From Isoetes taiwanensis (taxonomy: Eukaryota > Streptophyta > Lycopodiopsida > Isoetales > Isoetaceae): a stretch of DNA of 64,000 nucleotides. The stretch is taken from contig JAJEKV010000013.1 in NCBI GenBank assembly GCA_021234155.1, forward strand, positions 11,414,202-11,478,201. The letters run 5' to 3'. Position numbers and translations under genes: made by a program. The stretch's first letter is position 1. Each line of letters opens with the position of its first letter. The notes under the pieces are model-generated. The model searched no databases and was not told where the DNA came from. It saw nothing but the letters and a program-made list of their open reading frames with translations. Of the stretch, positions 11,650 through 23,946 are shown one piece after another.

Positions 11650-14060
11650 TTGGTCAAAATTCAAATTCGGTTATGTATTTACCTCTCGCTTATTCATAAC
11701 CATCATTCATTTATTTTGGGATTATGTCTATTCCAAAATCGCTACCAAATGAGCATTATTTTCAACTTTAAATCTAGTGCTTTTCATTTCTTTTTTTCAT
11801 TTACAAATATGTATTGTATGTTGCATACTTGGCTTTTCTTTTGCATTTAACTTAAATAAGGCAAAAAATTAACTTGTTTTCTTGAAATTAACATCAAGAG
11901 ATTATATAGCATTACACCATAATAAATATACTTTAAACAATAAATTTTGTTGACATCACAAGGAAAATAACTAATTCATTTAACGAAATCAAGCAAATAT
12001 TACAATAAATAAAACATAAAGTATTCCAATTGGCAGATCTTTTAACCACGTTTTTAACCTTCTTCAATCTAGAACCATCCTCTTAAAACACTATAAAAGA
12101 GACAATTGTTAAAAATGTATCGATGTTAAATCGGCTTGGCGCCGTTTTTACAAGCACAACAAAACCAATGCTTGCTAAAACTGCTGTTTTTCCTTCCCTT
12201 CACAAGCTATAATCCAAGATGTAATCCAATAAAACTCTCTATTTTTGCATCAATTTAAAGTAGTTGTAGATTTAATATTATGCAAAATGCAACCAAAATT
12301 GGTGCGGGATGCTTTTAAGATCGATTGGAATATACGTGCTATTTACGTAAACTCCCATTGAGAGATCGTTGGCAAATTAGCTTACAATGCAAATAATCCC
12401 GTGCATTCAAAGGGGAGTTTTACACCGTGGAATACCACCGTGATCTTTGCAAAGCCTTAACAAAGATAGTCGGTAGCAAATTGAAGCTTCTTGAGCTTTT
12501 AAGATGCAATAAGCATCTTAAATCCCAATGATGCCACATATTCATCTTACGGTTGCATTCAACCCCACGTAATCTTGGGTTCGGCTGGCTTTCTTGCCAT
12601 CCATGGCTTGGAAACGGGGAGAGACATCGAGAGCTTCTCTCCAAGTTTGATGGCATGCGGATTAGGTACCATAAGCAAAGGGGAAAATTGTGCGATGGGT
12701 ACAACCGAAACTAGTACGAAGGATTGAAGGCAGGAACAAAAAGGGCATACTTGTTGGTAATGCAAAATATGGTAGAAATAAAATTGAATGGCACAAACGG
12801 AATAGAAGGACACAACCGGAATGCAAAATATGGAGGAAAGATGGATTGGAGTACTTTGTGCTCTTTCTGCAAATCCGAAATGTGTAGATATGCCAGCAAA
12901 GCAAATCTTACAATGCAAATAATCCTTTGCATGCAAGCATAACCCAAAGCAATGAGAGCACACGCAAAATTGGACGAAAGTAAATTTGTAAAACACACAA
13001 GCTGGCCATTTTAGAGCTTCTTCTCAAGTTTAGAATGCCCTCAAGTCTTCCGAACTCCAGAAATGAAACAAATTTGTACCCTGTATCGAAAGAACACCTG
13101 TGTCGAATGCATATGCTCCAGCTCCATCTCTGCATTGCATTTATCTAGTAATACATTGAAGCTTGAAGCTTGGAGCTATGGTATGAGCAATGGGGCTTTG
13201 ATGGAGGATCGGCTTGAAGCTTGGAGCTATATTATCGAAGCAAAGGGCGGATTTGGTTCTCGGATGCAAGGAACGGGCGTGAGGGGGCTCAAGAACAGCC
13301 CATGGGGTTTTACATAGGTGAGGGTGTTTCTTTGAGTCTCCCCTTCTTACTCTCCTATTTCTTCTCGGCGAATCCTACCCTAGGTATTTATTCATAAATT
13401 ACCAAGTTTACCTTCTAGGTATGGGTTGGTTGAAAAGAGGGAAACGCACATTTAAAGCATCGAGAGAAAATGCAAAATAGAAAGAAAATAAAGAAGGCGG
13501 GGAAAAGATAGTCGAGAACGTTGGTGTCTCCTAAAAAAAGAAAAATAAAAAATTTGAGCGTTGTTGAAGGGAAAAGCAAAAAACAAAAAAATCGGGTTTT
13601 ATAAAAACATTTTTTTTATGGGAAAGTAGCAATCTAATTTTAGTCCAAAATTAAGACATATTCTAAAAATAATTGAATGATGGTTTCATGTTTTTTGTTT
13701 GAACCTCATGTTACTTGATGTTTTGAATGCCATAATGCTCACAAAGCATGTAGAAGAGTTTTGAAACAACTCAACAATAACCAAATGATGGATAATTATT
13801 CTCTCTTTCTATAGCTTATGCTACTTACACTTCTGGCGATAACTCCTCAGGATAGTTTAATCAATGAATCTCAAAAAACATGTTAATTCATGTCTCTGAT
13901 CAAGTACTATATGCAGATTGTATATGCAAGTTGCAGTACTGTTGGCATGCTTCAAAGAAAATTGAGAAAATTTATCTTGAATTAAGTCTTTAACAAACAG
14001 TTTGAACTTATCTTTCAATTTCGCATTTGAGTTGTCATTCTAGTTTTTACTTCCCTGTAT
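11650..14060. other. Non-coding or unassigned stretch
   Basis: No exon chain is supported. Between about 12690 and 13000 several overlapping frames are open on both strands, which reflects composition rather than coding. A local repeat of CTTGAAGCTTGGAGCTAT occurs near 13157 and 13211. A frame near 12404-12520 (FYTVEYHRDLCKALTKIVGS) reads like protein but cannot be assigned. Confidence 0.35.
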
Positions 14061-14066
14061 TGACAG

Positions 14067-15000
14067 AATCCGACCACAATAGCACGTTAATGCAAGTCTT
14101 TGCTAGTTGGAAGCAGCAACCAAGCCCAAAGGAGAAACATTTTTATAGTAAAACAAGGTATGCACCTATGTTTGTTTGTGAATGTGTTTGTTTGTGAAAG
14201 ATTTGCCATGGATTCAACAAAAGCCCTGGGAGCAATGTCTTTTATGATAGTATGCCATTACAAAATGGAAGTGTTGTATTTATAAGCATGCAACCGATAG
14301 TCAGCCTTTCATTGTGCACACATAATGTGGACTTGCAATGCATTGTCTATAACTAACCCTCATTTTTTGCAATCTCACTTGCATATCTTTGCTTTGGCAA
14401 TGACATGCATTCCCACATGCAACATTCCAATATTGCAATATGAACAAGTATGTCCTTGCTACTACTAACTTCCGACATGTCCCTAATTCTCCGATTCATA
14501 CCCACATAAATCTGACGTACATAAGTCAATACGAAGGAATCTTCTGACACAAATTTTTCACTATTAAATCCTGTTTATCAAGAAAATCTTTCGCATCATT
14601 CCAGAGATTTACAAATCCGCCCTTGCAGGAGTAAGTCGGGGAAGGCTGCCGCGATAAATTTCTTGTATATTGTATCCGGTATATATTTTATAAAGGCGAC
14701 AAATTATCTAATAGAGCTTAAAAGAAAATAAAATTGAACCCTGTTTCAAAGGTTCTGTTTTATCTGAATACAGTTGTTTCCTTCGTTCCTTCTGGAGGAA
14801 ACCAAATCCCGTGCATCTAATGCCAATGGCCACTTCTTTATTTGTAGGCATTGTGAATTATCCAACTCATTTGAAAAATCTAAACTCCCAAGTAAGATCC
14901 AACCCAAATGCACATTTTCTTATGGACTTGTAAAAATTGTGGTATGTTTAATACATTAGTTGCAGGAACTGCAGCAACTGACAAAGGAGCTTCAAACTAA
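14067..15000 (+). CDS. Unidentified gene, last four exons (candidate)
   Basis: Four exon-like blocks with good splice sites keep one phase. Exon A is 14067-14157 (after TGACAG, before GTATGC) and includes HNSTLMQVFASWKQQPSPKE. Exon B starts at 14629 after TTGCAG, reads SKSGKAAAINFLYI, and ends near a GTATCC donor at about 14671. Exon C is 14774-14891 (after ATACAG, before GTAAGA) and includes LLEETKSRASNANGHFFICR followed by HCELSNSFEK. Exon D starts at 14966 after TTGCAG and closes with TAATDKGASN and TAA at 14998-15000. Exon C has a short Cys-His-Cys cluster. I do not recognise the protein. It lies convergent with MSH4. Part of exon B is duplicated near 29570. The exon B donor is the weakest call; upstream exons were not found. 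Confidence 0.4.
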
Positions 15001-15476
15001 TATGGTATTCTCAGTTTAAAAAGCGATCCTACTAAATCAGATTCCCAATTTGTAAAGCTCCATGTATACAATTGTCCCAATGTGTGATTGTCACCCTTTG
15101 TTCTATCAATTTTCCATGTCATTCTAGACTAGAACATGCCCTTGCCATTTTGGCCATGGCCATATTGCCCTTGAATTTTATTCTTATAACACCCTCTGGC
15201 CAGGGTGTTATCTACCCCTTGTTCCACTTCATCGACAGCACAATGGCTTAAGAACGCTGATGATTTTTTTTGGTGTGCAGGAGCGACCACTACAATAAAT
15301 GTGCAGCTCCAAGCTTTTGTGTGCAAGGGGGACATAAGGAGACGGAAGCATATGCTCGAGTTTTTAGAGCAAATGCTTCCGCATGCACAGATGCAGAATG
15401 TAAGGCAGAAACTCCACAAGAAATTCCGCCATAACTTAGCTAGAGCACAATTTCTCTTTAGAATGCCACGTGTTAT
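15001..15476. other. Unassigned stretch
   Basis: A frame of 92 codons at 15205-15483 (plus) and an overlapping frame on the minus strand are open, but neither shows a known motif. Confidence 0.3.
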
Positions 15477-15477
15477 A

Positions 15478-15533
15478 ATCTGAACCAAGTGTTTATTACT
15501 TCCAATAATCTGAACCAAGTGTTTATTACTTCC
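15478..15533. repeat. Short tandem duplication next to the foldback
   Basis: ATCTGAACCAAGTGTTTATT followed by ACTTCC is present twice in a row with a period of 29 bp, ending exactly where the foldback begins. Confidence 0.8.
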
Positions 15534-15642
15534 CGTAATTCACCGACGGTGCACATTACACTCCGTAGGGTTTTGAGGCCGGTTTTGGCAGCGCCCCCTC
15601 AAAACCCTACGGGGCGTAATGGTGCACCGCCGGTGAATTACG
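15534..15642. repeat. 109-bp foldback (inverted repeat), MITE-like
   Basis: The arm 15534-15578 (starting CGTAATTCACCGACGGTGCA) pairs with 15597-15642 (ending TGCACCGCCGGTGAATTACG), with a few mismatches and an 18-nt loop. The arms cover nearly the whole unit, as in a foldback transposon or miniature inverted-repeat element. Transcription through it would give a long RNA hairpin. Confidence 0.85.
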
Positions 15643-16070
15643 TAGTCCCAAAGATTTGCCTTCAAATCCATTCACAACTAGCTCTGTTGCAAGTGGTCTA
15701 TCTGGTAGCCGTTTTCTCGATTGGACTTACAGATCCTCAATTGTCCCAGTACCGATTCTGGAGGGACACAGGCTACCACCGATTGGGAACACCCTCCCGC
15801 AAAAGTCCCCATTATCTTCCGGACCCCTGTACAATACTGCAAAAATACCATGTCGAACTTACCCAACTGCTTCGACAACCCGGTTACTGCTGCAATGTCC
15901 TGACCGGCTAGAGGTAAAAGATGCATTGTGTTGGGTTTGCACTCGTTGTCGCCTATTTCTCCTCCATACTTGTGTTGATAATAGGAATCAAGAAAACAAA
16001 AGCGCATGTTATAAAGAAATTCATTTCGCATCTTCCATTTCAAAGTTGTACAAATCACTTTCCACATTAA
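15643..16070. other. Unassigned sequence and MSH4 3' flank
   Basis: Several frames are open on both strands. A plus frame from 15656 contains SGLSGSRFLDWTYRSSIVPV followed by PILEGHRLPP and reads like protein, but I do not recognise it and find no flanking exons. The part next to 16076 should be the 3' untranslated region of MSH4. Confidence 0.3.
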
Positions 16071-16075
16071 TTGAT

Positions 16076-19000
16076 TCAATTCAGCTTTCCATCAAAATAG
16101 TTGTCTTTTAATTCCTTAAGATAGGAACGCAGAGCAGCTTCACTGAGATTTGAATACTTCAAACTCAGAAGTTTTTGGGCAATCCGATAATCCTTATTTA
16201 GTGATGGATCATTACTGACATTTGCATGGTTTCTTTCCTGGTGCATAACACAGATTATTAGATTATAATGTACTAATCCATTCAATGCACGTGGCAACAA
16301 AAGCTTACATTATCAGTAATCAGTTTTGTAATCTGTCGTGCATCTGTCACCACTGAAGGTGGTAAGCCGGCTAACTCTCCTAAAAGAAGTCCATAATTGG
16401 GAATATTTGTGCAGCCTTCCTTTAACATAAACTGTCCAGATGGGAAAAATCAGGACACATTCGAAATTATTCATCAAAAAATGCATGTCGACCTTGAAAT
16501 CCATGTTGTTGAATTTTAAGGCCACCACAAAATAGCATACTTTGACGTTTGGATAGAGCTTTGGAAGCTCAACTAACATCTTCATATGTGTGGCAAATAT
16601 CACGTACCTATATGTCCAACGTTTTTAAGAGAGATGTTGAAATGAAATGCTTTGTTAGGTAATGCCATCATAACATACACTTTTAGTGATAGCAGATACT
16701 CGCAACAACTCCATGCAATGGCCACTCCATCTGATGATGAAGTAGATCTCCCAAGCTCATCAATAAGGACCATGCTCCTGGTGTAGTTGCCAACTTAGAT
16801 GCTAAATGAGAGCACACGTCAAATTTGTCCGCATACCTTGAACTGAGGTTTGGCAAAATAAAAGCTAGTTCTCTCATCTCCATCATAAACTGCAAAGGTT
16901 CATCAACATATGCTGTAGTATACTTCACAGCTTCTTTCCTTTACTATAGTATGCCTTACCGTGCTTGAGTTGAACTCAAGATCATCTCCAGTCCCAATTC
17001 GTGTGAAAAGGCTGTCTATTATCCTAAATGATGAATAATGAGCCGGCACATAACAGCCAACATGAGCAAGTATAGCTATCAGGGCTACTTGGTGAAGATA
17101 CGTTGTCTTCCCGCTCCTGTAGAACCACACAACGCTGATGTTTTAAAATTGACACAAATGAGAAAACCTCATGCATGTAATGGAAGAATTTTACACATGT
17201 TGGGCCCTGTTACGATAATCATATTTGATGCCTCAGATAAGAACGTGTTGTTGGCCTGAATCATGTAGAAATATTTGTATTTTGCACACGCACAGGCATC
17301 ATAAATAGATCATTATAATGATGTACGTACCACAAAATCCCCAGGGCATAAACTGTCAAGAATTGGATGTCGTCCAGCTTCAATTACCATTGGTCCATGC
17401 TCTTTACATTTGATAAAGTGTAGTTTAGCAACTAAACCAGTACTTAATAGTCAATACGAAAAACTTCCATGCTTCATTCCATAATGGATCTTGTAGCAGG
17501 GACCAAGCCTGGTAAAATTGTGAGTGATATTGGCACTTGAGTAAAGCAGTGCTACCTCGGGTACAATGAATATCAAGAAACTCGGGATGTGGGGATCTTT
17601 ATCAGGCTCTGAGAATGTCTTTATGGCAAGGTGATGGTTTAAAATCAACTAGATCCAGCAAGTAAATAATTTGAAACTGACAGGACACAACTTATGAAAA
17701 TCACCCTACATGGTCCACACATACATTTGAGCTGGTATATAGATCTAATTCCAGATGAACACATTCACTCACCAGTAAATTCTGGCCGACTATAACTGCC
17801 TGGAGGCTTGCTGGATACCATGAAAGCAAAGGCATTAACCAGCATGTCTATCAGGGAAATGGACTCAGAGAGTAAGCTGAGAATCGGAATTTCTTCTCTG
17901 ATGTGGTTCAAGAGATCTGTCCATGAGAAAGGATTAGCCCATAAAACCTGTACAGGATTATAAAAATAAATGCATATTCTAGCAAGGCAAAATGACTCAA
18001 CGGAAATGGAAGTCAACAACACATGTCCCGACCTCTCTAGAGTGGTGAGTAATCACGTGGGACATTATGCCAAGTCCCTTTATGACTGATGAAATATAAC
18101 AACAAAACCTGGCTAGTATTTTTAGCTTTCAGGAAAGTTTTCCATTTTCAATAATAATAAACTTTTGATGCTACTTAAGTGAGATATACAATAGGGTTGA
18201 TCATTACCCTACATAAGGTATTAAAATTAAAAAATTCATATTACATTCAGTTACATTACATCTCCTAAGTCATATATGAACAAAACTGAATTGCAAACCT
18301 TCAAGACAGAGCTCTGTCCTTGAATAGCATTCCGCAGCAGCCTTTGTATTCCTGACATTCAACTGGAATCAGGAAAGTGAAGATTAGTAAACATAAAACT
18401 ATCAACACAACATCAAGGCTATAAATAGAAGCTTCTCTGATTTGTCTATAGTTGGTTTATTATAATGGGTATTTTACAACTTGGTACAACATCCATGCGC
18501 AATCTCTGACTTTTGTCAAGATGGCCCAGTGCCATGATTAATTCCAAGAGATCTGCAGACTCTGAGAATCAAATTTATGTTACAGTTTATTCCTGTTTTG
18601 ATACACGTCTGAGACAAATGCCTGTGTTGATATACTTTAAATGTTCATAGAGAAACACATTATGTGCATATTCGATTGCAATGCTTGAGATGGGATTCAT
18701 ATGGGACAAGATGTCAACCATAAGTAAGAAAACTGGTATAACTAGTGCAACAGATGTATCTTACCACAACACAGAAGGTATGGCCACCCTATTTTTAGAC
18801 ACTAGCAATTTTGCATGTCTTCACCACACAAGTTACTTCTGTTTTTAGCTACCAGGTCTAATTAGAGACTCTTTAACCACATGACTGCTCTTATGCCGTA
18901 GACACAAGTCCTCTCGGAGATGCTGCCTTGCTGAGTTTCTAAGGAATCCCTCACCAGGATGGCAGCAATTCAATGAACTGCTCCCACGGGTCTTTTCCCC

Positions 19001-22000
19001 AACATGTAAAGCTCAAAAGCCCATCCTATAGGGTAGGAAAACTCACAGATGTTAACTCCGAGGTTGAACAATGGACGTTCTTCCCTCGTTTCACCACCTA
19101 CAAAAACCACATACATTAGATCCTGATCTACCCTGGCAGCAACTAGCATTTTTGACCAACCTGTATGAATATTTTGGGAAGGGTTACTTGATGAAGGTCC
19201 TTTTCTGGAATGGTAATGTAAAAACCACTCTTGGAGTTGTAAAGCATCTTTAAATTGGGTAAGTTGTATTCTTCTCTATACCTTTTTGCAAGGTTATGAA
19301 TCGCTGGAGGATTACAGATCTAATTACTATGATAGCCTTTGAACAAAAATATCTGATTTAAAAAACTTACCTTCGGTAGTGTCACAGAATATCTTCCTTG
19401 CAACGTCAAGAAAACCATCAATACCAGCTTTAACAGCAAAACATTGTTGTGTACGAGCAACAAAGGGTACTTTTGCATGCAGCACATCCTCATCAATCAC
19501 ATCTCTGATCCTGTATAAGTATTTAAAATAGTTGGATTTATAACTATCCACCATCAGGGAAACAAAAAAAAGTTTTGGAATAAGCTTTGCTTTTAAACAC
19601 AACACATAAATCCAGCGTCAGTAACATGCAAATACCAGAGCTCCCAATCCCAGCCCTAGCATGCATCCTAGAATTTTATGAGACCAACTTGCAAGATAAT
19701 GGTCACCATCAATAAGGATCCACATACATGGTCTCTCCACGGACAGACAACTTCAGGAACACATTTAACCAGTCTGATATCTATAAGAACAAAATACGGA
19801 GCTCATACGGACCTTCCGTACAAGGAGTTATATCCAGGTTGTGAACAAACTGCCTCCCTTATATTTCTCAGAATGGAAGATTCTGCCAGTTTAAGAATCT
19901 GAAAGATGTCTCGCATCAGAAAGTGGACCCAAGAGTGTGGCAATGCGTGTGGTTCCCACAAGAGTCTCAAAAATTATACTAACTAAAGCAGTGTTAAAGA
20001 AAGCTTTTCAACATAGCAAGCCAAAACGACCATACCTCCAATACACTTGTCAAAAGCTCAAGGGCTTCCTTTAGGAGAATAACACTGGCAACTAAGGCTT
20101 GACTTCTCCTTATGCTAGCTGTGCCCAGACAATCTTCAGGTTGCTTTTGTTTAAAGCAAAAATGGCAGAGTATGCGATCTATATGTATATTAAAATTTTA
20201 GTACTGGAAACGCGGAAAGGAAAAGGAAAATAAACATGCAGAATCATATATCGCAATGGCCATATATGATGACAATACCTATGTCCTTGGGAAATTTTTG
20301 AAGGACTTGACAAAGCCCAAAAAAAAGCTTCTCATTACACATCAGTTCATCCTATCGAAAGGATCCAACATTTTCAGACCAAAGTGAATGTGAAAACCAT
20401 TTGTATAAGTACTTTACAAAAACTCCTAAAACAGTTCACTTAACGCAAACTGCGCTTTTAATCAAAAGATTCATGAGACTCCAAGTCATCCACCAATGTC
20501 ATTAAAAGAACAATAGCAATTAGGATTTCATAAAACAGAGTTCCTTTAATCAAAAGCCACCCGTCTAATTCAATGCTGTTATCTGTGTTTTAGCCAAGAG
20601 AGGAACAGGGAAATCTCATTTTTCTTGCAGAATCTATTCAGTTCATAAAGAGTTTATGGCTATAATGAGGATAATTCAGACTGCCTTACAAAAGGAACAA
20701 CCATAAGAGCAGGACAGAATCAAAAACATATCCCATTGTCGTAAGGGGCAACTTGCCATACAATCCAAGCGAGTGTTGATAGTCTCAATGTCTTTCAGAG
20801 GCTGCAACAGATTTGCCCTCAAGAGTCTTGCCCTAGTGATGAATACTCATGATGCAGTTTATTATGCTGAATACTGTAATATAAGAGCAGCTCTATGCAA
20901 AGCAACTAATTCCTTCATACCCTCCAACTGTTTTGGTCTTGTTCAAGATACCGAATAGACTGCCTGACCTCTTTGTAATATGACTGCTTCCATTAGAAAG
21001 AACCTCGATCAACTCAAGGTTCTGCACACTGCAACGGAAAACAGCTAGAATTGTAGAGACAATATATGAAGCATTTTAAAATCCAGATTTCTGATGTTTT
21101 GATGGTGGGAATACTTTTCAAGTGGAGCAATAATGAACGATCCATTCAACCTAGAAAGGACCAGGCTGCTATATCCATAGAGTTGGGATGCAAGAGGCAA
21201 AATACCTCATGAGGTCAATATTCATATGATCGCACAGCTGACTAAAAGTGACCTGCCGATAAAGACGGTTCATTAGTAAGCATCCATGTTTTACATCCTT
21301 TTTATGAGTTTCCATGGAATGGTTCAGCAAGACAACAAAAAAGGCCAGCATACCTTTACTGAACGGTCAGTTATCAACACACCTTTCTCGCCTTCAATCC
21401 TGTCAAAGATTATCAATGCAGTGAATCATCCTACCTTGCATAATATTGAAAAATACATGAGACCATCCATATGACTTGACCTAGTGGCTGAATGCAACTC
21501 ACATGGATAAAACAATTTGCAGACAGATGATATATTTGCCATGCACTCTCAGCATTCCATGATACACATCATCATCTAAGATTATGTCACACAGGAGCAA
21601 ATATTTCTTTACTGAGTTATCATCTGATGCTTCCAAACTCACCATTTCAGTACAGCTGTTGTAGCACCTAAGCAGAGATAGTATTTCCTGCTGTAACTCT
21701 GCAACGACTGGACTTGGCAGCTATTCAGAGCCAAGGTTTGCACAAGCATCATACCCTGCATGTATATATACAACATTATCGAGGTAACATTTTACTGCTA
21801 TATTTGTTGAATGAAATGTTAGATGACGAAGTTGAATAAACGTGTCGATCTTTACTTTAGTGTCATCGAAGCAACTTCTTGACAAATGCACCTGAAATGA
21901 ACCAAAACATATTAGATGCTGCGATATAATCCTCTCAGGATTCCTATCGGTCTCACCTTTTTTACTCCAGCAAATTCTCCTGAATTCAAGATAGCGTTCA

Positions 22001-22288
22001 TTCCCATCATGCGCTCAGAAGACGGATTATGGCTAGCTGTGACGACGATTACGGTAGGACTAAGAAAATGTAACAGAGTCATTGTGATCTGATATGATCG
22101 ACTACTCTCTATATATTGCCAAAGCGAAAGTCCCGCAGTTCGCAAATCAAAGGCAGCAAGCCCGATCTATAAACGTTAAATAACGATGAGAATAGTAAAG
22201 ACCAGAAATCGGGACGAAGGGCCTGTAAAGTTACCTCCTTGGCTCTGTTCTCTATAAGCCCGACGACGACGCCGCTCTCGCCATTCAT
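16076..22288 (-). CDS. MSH4: Meiotic MutS homologue MSH4, complete, 24 exons
   Basis: Exons: 22288-22235, 22166-21957, 21891-21856, 21755-21643, 21399-21354, 21252-21206, 21028-20921, 20832-20757, 20351-20279, 20178-20036, 19898-19813, 19510-19371, 19303-19161, 19097-19047, 18362-18299, 17916-17773, 17401-17331, 17255-17197, 17116-16960, 16889-16837, 16777-16679, 16607-16493, 16431-16309, 16237-16076. All phases agree: 2373 nt, 790 residues plus TAA, close to the 792 of Arabidopsis MSH4. The ATG at 22288 is fixed by an in-frame TGA at 22312 and by GLIENRAKE, the family's N-terminus, which lacks the mismatch-recognition domain. Core and clamp include [20 protein letters not shown]. The ATPase has Walker A GPNMSGKTT (552-560), Walker B VLIDELGR (628-635) and FATHM (662-666). 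All ATPase residues are intact. With MSH5 it forms MutS-gamma, which stabilises Holliday-junction intermediates for class I crossovers in meiosis. Confidence 0.95.
20743..20756 (-). other. MSH4: GC-type splice donor of MSH4 intron 8
   Basis: After the codons for TRLDCM the exon is followed by GCAAGT rather than GT. GCAAGT is the usual consensus of the minor GC-AG donor class. Exon 9 begins after CGATAG with [12 protein letters not shown], so the protein joins as LDCM-DELM, as the family requires. No GT donor nearby preserves the frame. Confidence 0.85.
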
Positions 22289-22600
22289 TCTGTCGAATGA
22301 ATAGACTGTTCATCCAAGTGTGGTTGGCAAAAGCAGTATGATAGAGCATTGAGGTGAAACGCATCGGGCGAAATATTGGCTCCCTTTTCACTTTTCCGGG
22401 TTGGATTTTCTGAACATATATAATTATTATTGGGACGATTCTTTGTCATATTCTTCGACGTCGAGGCACTCATCTCAGCCGTCCATCGAATTAGAAATAA
22501 TTTTGTACCGTCGGTGGGGAAGGCCACCGACATAGCCAGGCGAGCCCCTTTCGCCTATGCCTGACCCTGGCCCTTGAGTATGGAAGAGCTCGTGGAAGCG
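22289..22600. other. MSH4 upstream flank
   Basis: Probable 5' untranslated and promoter DNA of MSH4. No TATA box is clear. Open frames crossing it on the minus strand end before the MSH4 start or run out of phase with it. Confidence 0.4.
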
Positions 22601-23600
22601 CAGATTGCGAGCTGAATTATACAGTTCGACAGGGATTTCGGTGATCGCCACTATTCTACCTTTGATTTGAATGAAAAGACCCAGCTATTTTCGCCATTTT
22701 TCCCTCGGCAATAATGCCTTTGTGAATGATTTGCAAAGGCTTGGTTACGGTCGATGTTGCCGTGGATGCTGCGGTTTAGGTAATCCAGGACCGGAAGAAA
22801 ACCATCTAGGTTTCATTTTTTATCCTAACATTTTTGCGGATAAATCAACTTGGTTGCCCTTTTGCCATATTCCTCGTTTCAACATCTGTGTTTCATTTTG
22901 GATCTAACTTTTTTTCGGGAGATAGATGCAGTTGGCTTGCAACATTGGCTTTTTTCGGAACCATCTGTGTTTTATTTGCATTGTTTGCATTCTTTAGGGA
23001 TGTTGAAGAGTTGGCTGCCAATTTTCAAAATCGTGTTATGCAGGTTGCATATAAAGGTTTTGTTTTTTCTCTTTTCTTTTTTATGGTTGTTCTTACATAT
23101 ATTGTGCATCGTAGGAGCCATGAAAGATTCGTTATACAAGTATTGTCTAGTGCTTGGAAGTTGCAGACGCTGCTATCATGTTCAGGTATGGCCCTTGTTG
23201 AATTTTAACTTCTTACAGCTGGAAAAGGATTAGGCTAAAAGAAATTGTGTGTTCTTTACACAGGATTTACAAGAGTGGTTCATTTAGCTATAAGACGAAA
23301 AGTCTTTTATTCAAATTAACAATGCTATAAACTATTGAGAGGCCAGCATGTATGGTGGTTCAGTATATTCTCAAGTATAATCCTTACTCTGTCCATGCTG
23401 AAATTTGCTTTTGAGAAATTTTAGGAAACATTTTACTGTTAAGCAAGGGCTTAAAAAGAGCCATGCACATCTGTTATTCAAGTTTGATGGGGAGGCCAAG
23501 ACTTTCTGTTAACCATACATTTGCAGGTGATGTTCTTTGTAATCGTGTCAGGTTAGAAAATGGATGTAACCAACTTTATACATAGGGTTTGAGTTACATT
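22601..23600. other. Unassigned stretch
   Basis: A plus frame of 124 codons (22834-23208) is hydrophobic and F-rich. Its composition reflects T-rich DNA, and no family motif or splice context supports it as a gene. Confidence 0.3.
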
Positions 23601-23946
23601 TATCAAATATGTAGCATTATAACAGGGGGTTTTTTTTGTGATTTTATACGCTTTTTGGCATGGTTTTCATATGATTTCATGGGCGTATTGCACGAGGCAT
23701 ACTAATTAGTACATCTAGAGTGCACCAAATTTTTGCATGCAATTTGTGCAATTTTTGTTTCATCCTCCTCAATGGTTAAGATCAGAGGGCTTACAAAGAA
23801 AGCCCTCTTTTAATTCAAAATTATCCAAGGGCTTATAATAAAAGCCCTTTTCTCATCAAATTCGGACAAATGAATTAGGGCACCTGCTAGGGTTTGTGAA
23901 TCGATGATGGAAGGTGCTTTTTGGAGACATGCATACGGTGCCCAAA

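Noticed and set aside
12559-12998. Overlapping open frames of 65-145 codons on both strands
   Set aside because: Many frames are open at once in one low-complexity, A/T-biased stretch, and none has family motifs or splice context.
16795-16836. Apparent stop and unrelated peptide inside the MSH4 ATPase domain as a disabling mutation
   Set aside because: It falls in a 59-nt intron (16836-16778) with good GT-AG ends. Splicing joins NLSSR to [10 protein letters not shown].
18480-18580. A minus-strand frame with [14 protein letters not shown] as an MSH4 exon
   Set aside because: Its phase does not fit. The required SELTS-LNVRN join is provided by 19097-19047 and the acceptor at 18363.
22834-23208. 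124-codon hydrophobic open frame as a membrane protein gene
   Set aside because: The Phe/Leu richness follows from T-rich DNA. No start context, family motif or exon partner is visible.
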